Shown: positions 37,401 through 43,400 of the stretch, piece by piece | Layout: every line of letters starts with the position of its first letter | How positions within the stretch are numbered: the first letter of the stretch is position 1 | NCBI GenBank assembly: GCA_903813345.2 | Contig: CAIIXF020000011.1 | Location: forward strand, 15,609,754-15,669,753 | Source: Owenia fusiformis | Taxonomy: Eukaryota > Annelida > Polychaeta > Sabellida > Oweniidae | Direction of reading: 5' to 3' | Length of the DNA: 60,000 nucleotides | Made by a program: the position numbers and the translations under genes | The notes under the pieces: model-generated | Seen by the model: the letters and a program-made list of their open reading frames with translations, nothing else | Databases searched by the model: none | Told to the model about the DNA's origin: nothing

Positions 37401-40400
37401 TTTTAAAATTAAAAAATTAAAACTTTTGATATTTAAACTTTTTTAAACTTTTGAAAAATTCCCGGGAGTGGGATGGATATATTATATCTGCCCGCATTTG
37501 GCCTGGAGCGGGACATATACAATATATCCTGCCCGCTCCTCAGATACGATATATATTCCCAGGTGATATCTACCCCAAACCCACTCAAGTATGAGATACA
37601 AGTATTTATAAACCTGCTATATGTATCTGAAACATATCCAAGTATGGGACAAATGTATCTACTTTGATTTCATACACTAAACAGATTTGTTTAGGAATTA
37701 TATGAAGTATTTCAAAGACATATACCGAACCACTATTGAAGGAATCATTGAAAATACAGCATATCAGAAACATGTGTAAATTGTTTATCTTGCACTTATT
37801 TTGCTAAATACTAATAGAAATTATACTGTACCTTCCAGAGAATAGCTTTTTTGTTAACTATGAGCCAATGAATGAATGGATACATTTTATTATAACTGCA
37901 AAATGATGCTCTATGCAATTCATACGAAAAAGTAATTTTGCCATATTAGAATCAAGTATAATCTTTAATCCATTGGATAGATCATGCATTGCCTGATGTT
38001 GAGGTATTGATAAAAGAATCAGCAAGTGTCTGACAAAATAGATTTTAGTTTTATGTATTAGGCAAAATATTAGGAAGGGTATAAATGGTCTCCAATCTTT
38101 CTAGTTTTGAGTATTACGTCTTCTTGCTTTGATTCAAATTATCCTCGGTCACTATTTGTAATCCCTCCCTCCTTCCCCATTTAGGCCATGGATATGAAGA
38201 TGATTTAGAGGTCATGTGAAGGATACTAGGGAAGGGTTAATAGTCAGAGTTATATTAGTTAATTTAAGTTTAATAATAAATGTTATGCAATTCACACTAG
38301 CATCAAATATCATACCAAAAGGATTGAACTGTTCATAACTTTTCAATTGCAGTAAACATGGTAAAATGGTTCTAAATATTGAACATTGTTGAACAAGCAT
38401 AGATGACTTGAATAGCTCGAGATGACTTGAACTTATCCATTCATATTCTAGGAACAAGTCAATGAATAAGTAAGACTTGACTCTTGACAGGCTTAAAAGA
38501 CCGAGGACCCTATAAGACTTAAACTAAAAGTTCATTTGACCATTGATGACCTATGATAGGGAAGGGTCAGGATAACACGTATATAAAATATTTAAAGTGT
38601 CTAATAATGATAATGAACATATTACAATGTTATACAACATTAGTAGATGCTAATTAAATGTCAATTATTGTTAGTTTAATCTGCATTTTTCATTTAATGC
38701 TGCAACAAGCGCACAAGTACCAAAAAGTGCCACGCCCACTTTTCCCTGAAAGCAGCTATGTGTGACTATATTTGATAATATTATTGATTTATAGGATCAT
38801 TATATCAACTTTTAAGTGTTTTAGTGTTAATATAGACATAATATTACAAATTTTGACAAAGTAGCAGCCATAAAATCCAAACAGATTTTGAAATATTTCA
38901 CTTAGAGAACAAAGGGACACATTTGGGAGTGGGTCAAATTGAGAATATTTCGAGATATAAATACTGTTTCTATGGTAACCATATAAGTTAGAGATTGGAA
39001 ATTTCTGGCACTTATTAACCATAACATGCCCTACCCAATATAAAACAATGAATATCTGACATACATTAGTATTCTTTTTATTGGTTGGTATTGAAGTACC
39101 CCCAAGGTTTTCTTGGGGTGGGGGTATTAATTGGTCTGAGAGCCGTCTGCCACCCCTATAGAAAGTCCAACTACCCAGAAAGTGTCCAGTATAATCATAC
39201 AGATGGTTTGAAATAGGTTGGAATGTGTAACCTTTCATGTAAGGAAGGTTGCATTTCTAGAGCACTTGTACAGAATGGCTCACAGTCTATTACATCAGTA
39301 AGAACCCACAGTATATTAAAATTCTTATAAATTGATCATTGATGAATTAGCTTTTGTAATTTGTAAAAATGATCAAAAAATCAAATTAAGATTCATAAAA
39401 TAAAAACAAAAAAACTTACCCAGATCATAATTGTCCATGCTCTTTTTTGTCTTCTGACTTTTTTGACTTTTTGTATTGAAAAAATACTTTACATTAAATA
39501 CATCTATACAGGCCTTGAGTTCTTAACCAAGTTATTATCTGGTTCTTAATTACCTGAGTCTTAATTTTGTTGTTCTATTACCTGTCTTAATTGTATTTTA
39601 ATTTTGTTATCTTGTTACTTGTCTTTAATTACTTATTTTACTTGTCTTTAATTACTTAATTTTGTTATCTTGTTACCTTACTTACTTACCTTTTCTTACT
39701 TGTAACCTGTCTTAATTATGTTGTATCGATGATCTTTGCCCATGCGATGCAAAAGCAGATTTTGCTTGGTTTGTAATGGAATATTGTAATAAGTATCAAG
39801 TTTACTTAATAGGTTATACTGAAATTAAGCTAGCTTTAAAATTGAAAGATCTTTATCTTTTGATAAGAATAGAATAAAAAACTATGAAATAGATATATAA
39901 AATGAATTTGCAAGACAAAATAGACAGAAAAAGGTTTGAGAAAAATTTACAAGGGTTTGGTACGGCAATGTGCCATAGCACACCATTGACTAGATTAGAA
40001 TAGATGAATTGATTATAGATGTCTCTATATTCTATGTATTTAATTATTTCACTATAAATAGATGGCTCCCCATTGATTGGTATAAACATTCATTGTGAGC
40101 TTGTAATGGGAAAGCCGCTATTCACCTTTCCACAAAGTCAGCTCATGAATATTATAATGAGCCGCTTAAAAATCTGTGACGTCAATGAGAGAAACTTTTT
40201 CCCGCGAAAAACAAATGCAATTGAGTTTACTTGTAAATCCTCGGTTGATTGCTGTAACTTTTACCTCTTCAAATGTGCAAATTATCAGTTAATTATTGAC
40301 ATTTATTTACGCCTTCTAAGCGATTTAAATATGAAATTTCTGTTCATAATGAGTAAATAAATTGAAGAGAATTACTCCTGGTCAGTTTTCAATCATAATG

Positions 40401-43400
40401 GGAACTGCATGTGAACAGGTAAAATTATGATAATCATTGGTTCCCCAACATTATAACATGTCTCTCATGCATAAAAATATATAGATAGACAATCTATTTT
40501 AAGTTAATCTTCAGTGTCATTTGATGAATGACCTGTTCAAATTAAAAACATTTGCTCTTATCCATTTAATCATTGACTTCACTACTCCCATAATTCAATC
40601 AACTAGACACGATTACTTCCTCTTTATTTCTGCAAGTCATATAAGATTGTATCTTGAAAATATTATACATGAAAACATTGATATATTCCAATGTATATTT
40701 CCCGCTGCGTATCTCCCGATCCAAATATTCCCGGGAAAATGATTTTTATTCAGTGTAGAAACAGTCAATTTGTTAGAATATCTTGCTAAAGCAAAACTGT
40801 CAAAATAGATCCAGCAGACTGTACAATTTTTCTTAACCAAAATGATGATAGATTTCTCGAAAATAATGAGAACGCTTAGAAAACAAATCTGAATATGCAG
40901 GGTGTCCTGAAAACTTCACTTGTGAAACCTCACTTGTCATAGGATAAATTAGTTATGTGATGATTGGTTTTGAATAATGATCACTGGAAAGATTTCAAAG
41001 AAAGAGCGTGTATCATATAATATTTAGTGATGATATGTTGACATTGCTGATCGTTATTGACATCGCAAATGGTGAATTAATACCAAAAGGTAACGATATC
41101 GTATATGTACTATGAACAAATTTCATTTGGTAAATAATAAAGTTATGGTTAAGTCTAGCTTCTTGGATATAAAATTTGGCTTCGAAGTTATCTTTTTAAT
41201 AGCCAATGGACGTTCTCCAAGTTTGGAGGATAAAATGAAGGTTATTTAATTAGGCCCAGTTGCGTTTAGCGAGAAACCCGTTGTATGTTTTACTGAAATG
41301 GCAACTGGAAAAAGTTCCAATTAAAAGAAAGTTATTTAGTCGTGGACTTCCATGATCTTGAAAGCCCATGGTTTTAGTTACCATGCATAACATATTCATG
41401 CTTTTGAAAATATTTTGTTAATGTGTAATATCAAGATGGGATCGATCCTCAATAACAAAATGTCAAACAAATCGTGTTTCAATTCGATTGGTTTCGTTTG
41501 CGCGAATGTCACTCATGGTGAATTTCTGATGGAATCTCACTACATATAACCATTTAACAGGATATTGTATGACCACTATCAGATAATTTAACCGAGTTGT
41601 TTGTAACTTCACAATTTACATTTTTTGTTTACAATCGCACGAGATATGTGAGCCCGGGTATGTGAATCTGATCTGAGAAGTCTTAATAAACAATAGTTCT
41701 GTCAAAATATGATTAATTTAAATAACATAAGGTTCGGAATGAAAGTGCCCCATCCATATTTCATATCTGATTAAAAATAATTAGTGCATTTGGCAAATAG
41801 AATCCTTTTTATTATTGTAGTTTATTCAAAATATTCCTATGCTGGCTGTACTAATTCTTCAAAACTTTCAGTCATTGACATCATTGATTTGACTCATTTG
41901 CATACAACCAATCAGAGCGCTGGAAATTATCGATTTTCTTTACTTTGTGGAAAGGTGAATAATTTTCATTTTTGATCTGACTGCTTAGAATTTGTTTTTG
42001 TTTCTATTAAATCAATCATTTATGAACCTATATATGTTTATGTTTCAGTTTATAAGGGAGTTATTTCGTCTTTCAATCAAGTGACTACTTGTTTTGATGC
42101 TCGGATATCCAACTTGTTTTAGGTCAAATTCTGAATGTTGCCATTTGTTTGTTAGAAAAATAGTATTTTCTCTCTTATAACATAATAAGAATTGATTGCA
42201 CATCCCTCTTTTTATACATTATTATGCCACCGAATGAAGTTCTAGGGGAATATAGAGAAGCCGTCCATCCGTCTGTTCGTCTGTCCGTCCGTTCGTTCGT
42301 CTGTGTGTCCGGGGGATAACTTCAATACCGATTGACGGATTTGGTTCAAATTTTATAGGCTTATGCCTTATGAGTGTAGGACCTCTGCCACTCAATTTCA
42401 AAATGGCCACCATTTTTCGTAAAAAATGTAATACAAGTTGACGGATTTGGTTCAAATTTTTTATGCTGATGCCTAGGGACAAAGGAGTTTCGCACCAAAA
42501 GAGATTTTCAAGATGGCCTCTGAATTTCAAAATGGTGGCCATTTTTCGTAAAAATATGTAATCTTTGATAACTCAAATACCAGTGAACGGATTTGGTTCA
42601 AATTTTATATGATGATGCTTAGGGACACATTTGCTATGTTTGACAAAAATTTTTCAAGATGGCTGCTTAATTTCAAAATGGCGGCAATTTTTCGTAAAAA
42701 CGTAATCTTTGATAACTCAAATACCAGTGAACAGATTTGGTTGAAATTTTATATGCTTATGCCTAGGGACACAGTTGCTCTGTTCAAGAAATAATTTTCA
42801 AGATGGCAGCTGAATTTCAAGATGGCGGCCAATTTTCGTAAAAAACGTAATCTTTGATAACTCATATACCAGTGACCGGATTTAGTTCAAATTTTATATG
42901 ATGATGCCTAGTTAACTTTAGTATAAACTTACTTTGTGCCAAATTTCATGCTTCTATCACAAAGTGCACAAACATTTCAACATTTACACTAGCTATAATA
43001 AGCATAATATGTTTTTTTCGGTGGGATTTGCTACTCTGTGGAGTTGCTGTTTTTCTAGTTTCTGTTAGTGTTAGCCTATTTTGTATGTACAAAATTTCAA
43101 AGGGCATAGAATACAACATACAGCACTTTTTCAGTCCATTTTTTCCTCCCATTGACTCCCATGTAAAAATAACCTTGAAATGTGAACACCTCTCAATGTT
43201 AAAAATATATTTGAAAAATTCACCTGTCAATATAACACTTCATAAAATATCACATGTTTTATACAAAATTGCTTGAATCATTTTTATTTGTTCAGCTAGA
43301 TCAGAATGTCACATAAAACATCAAAGATTTGTAAAGTTGCGAGAAAATTCTATCTGCACTCTGACCAGTTAAAAAACTTGTATGTAATTATATAACTAGT

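Noticed and set aside
38789-39238. 149-codon minus-strand frame
   Set aside because: It lies in one arm of a long inverted repeat; the other arm has stops and frameshifts in the same reading, and no domain is visible.
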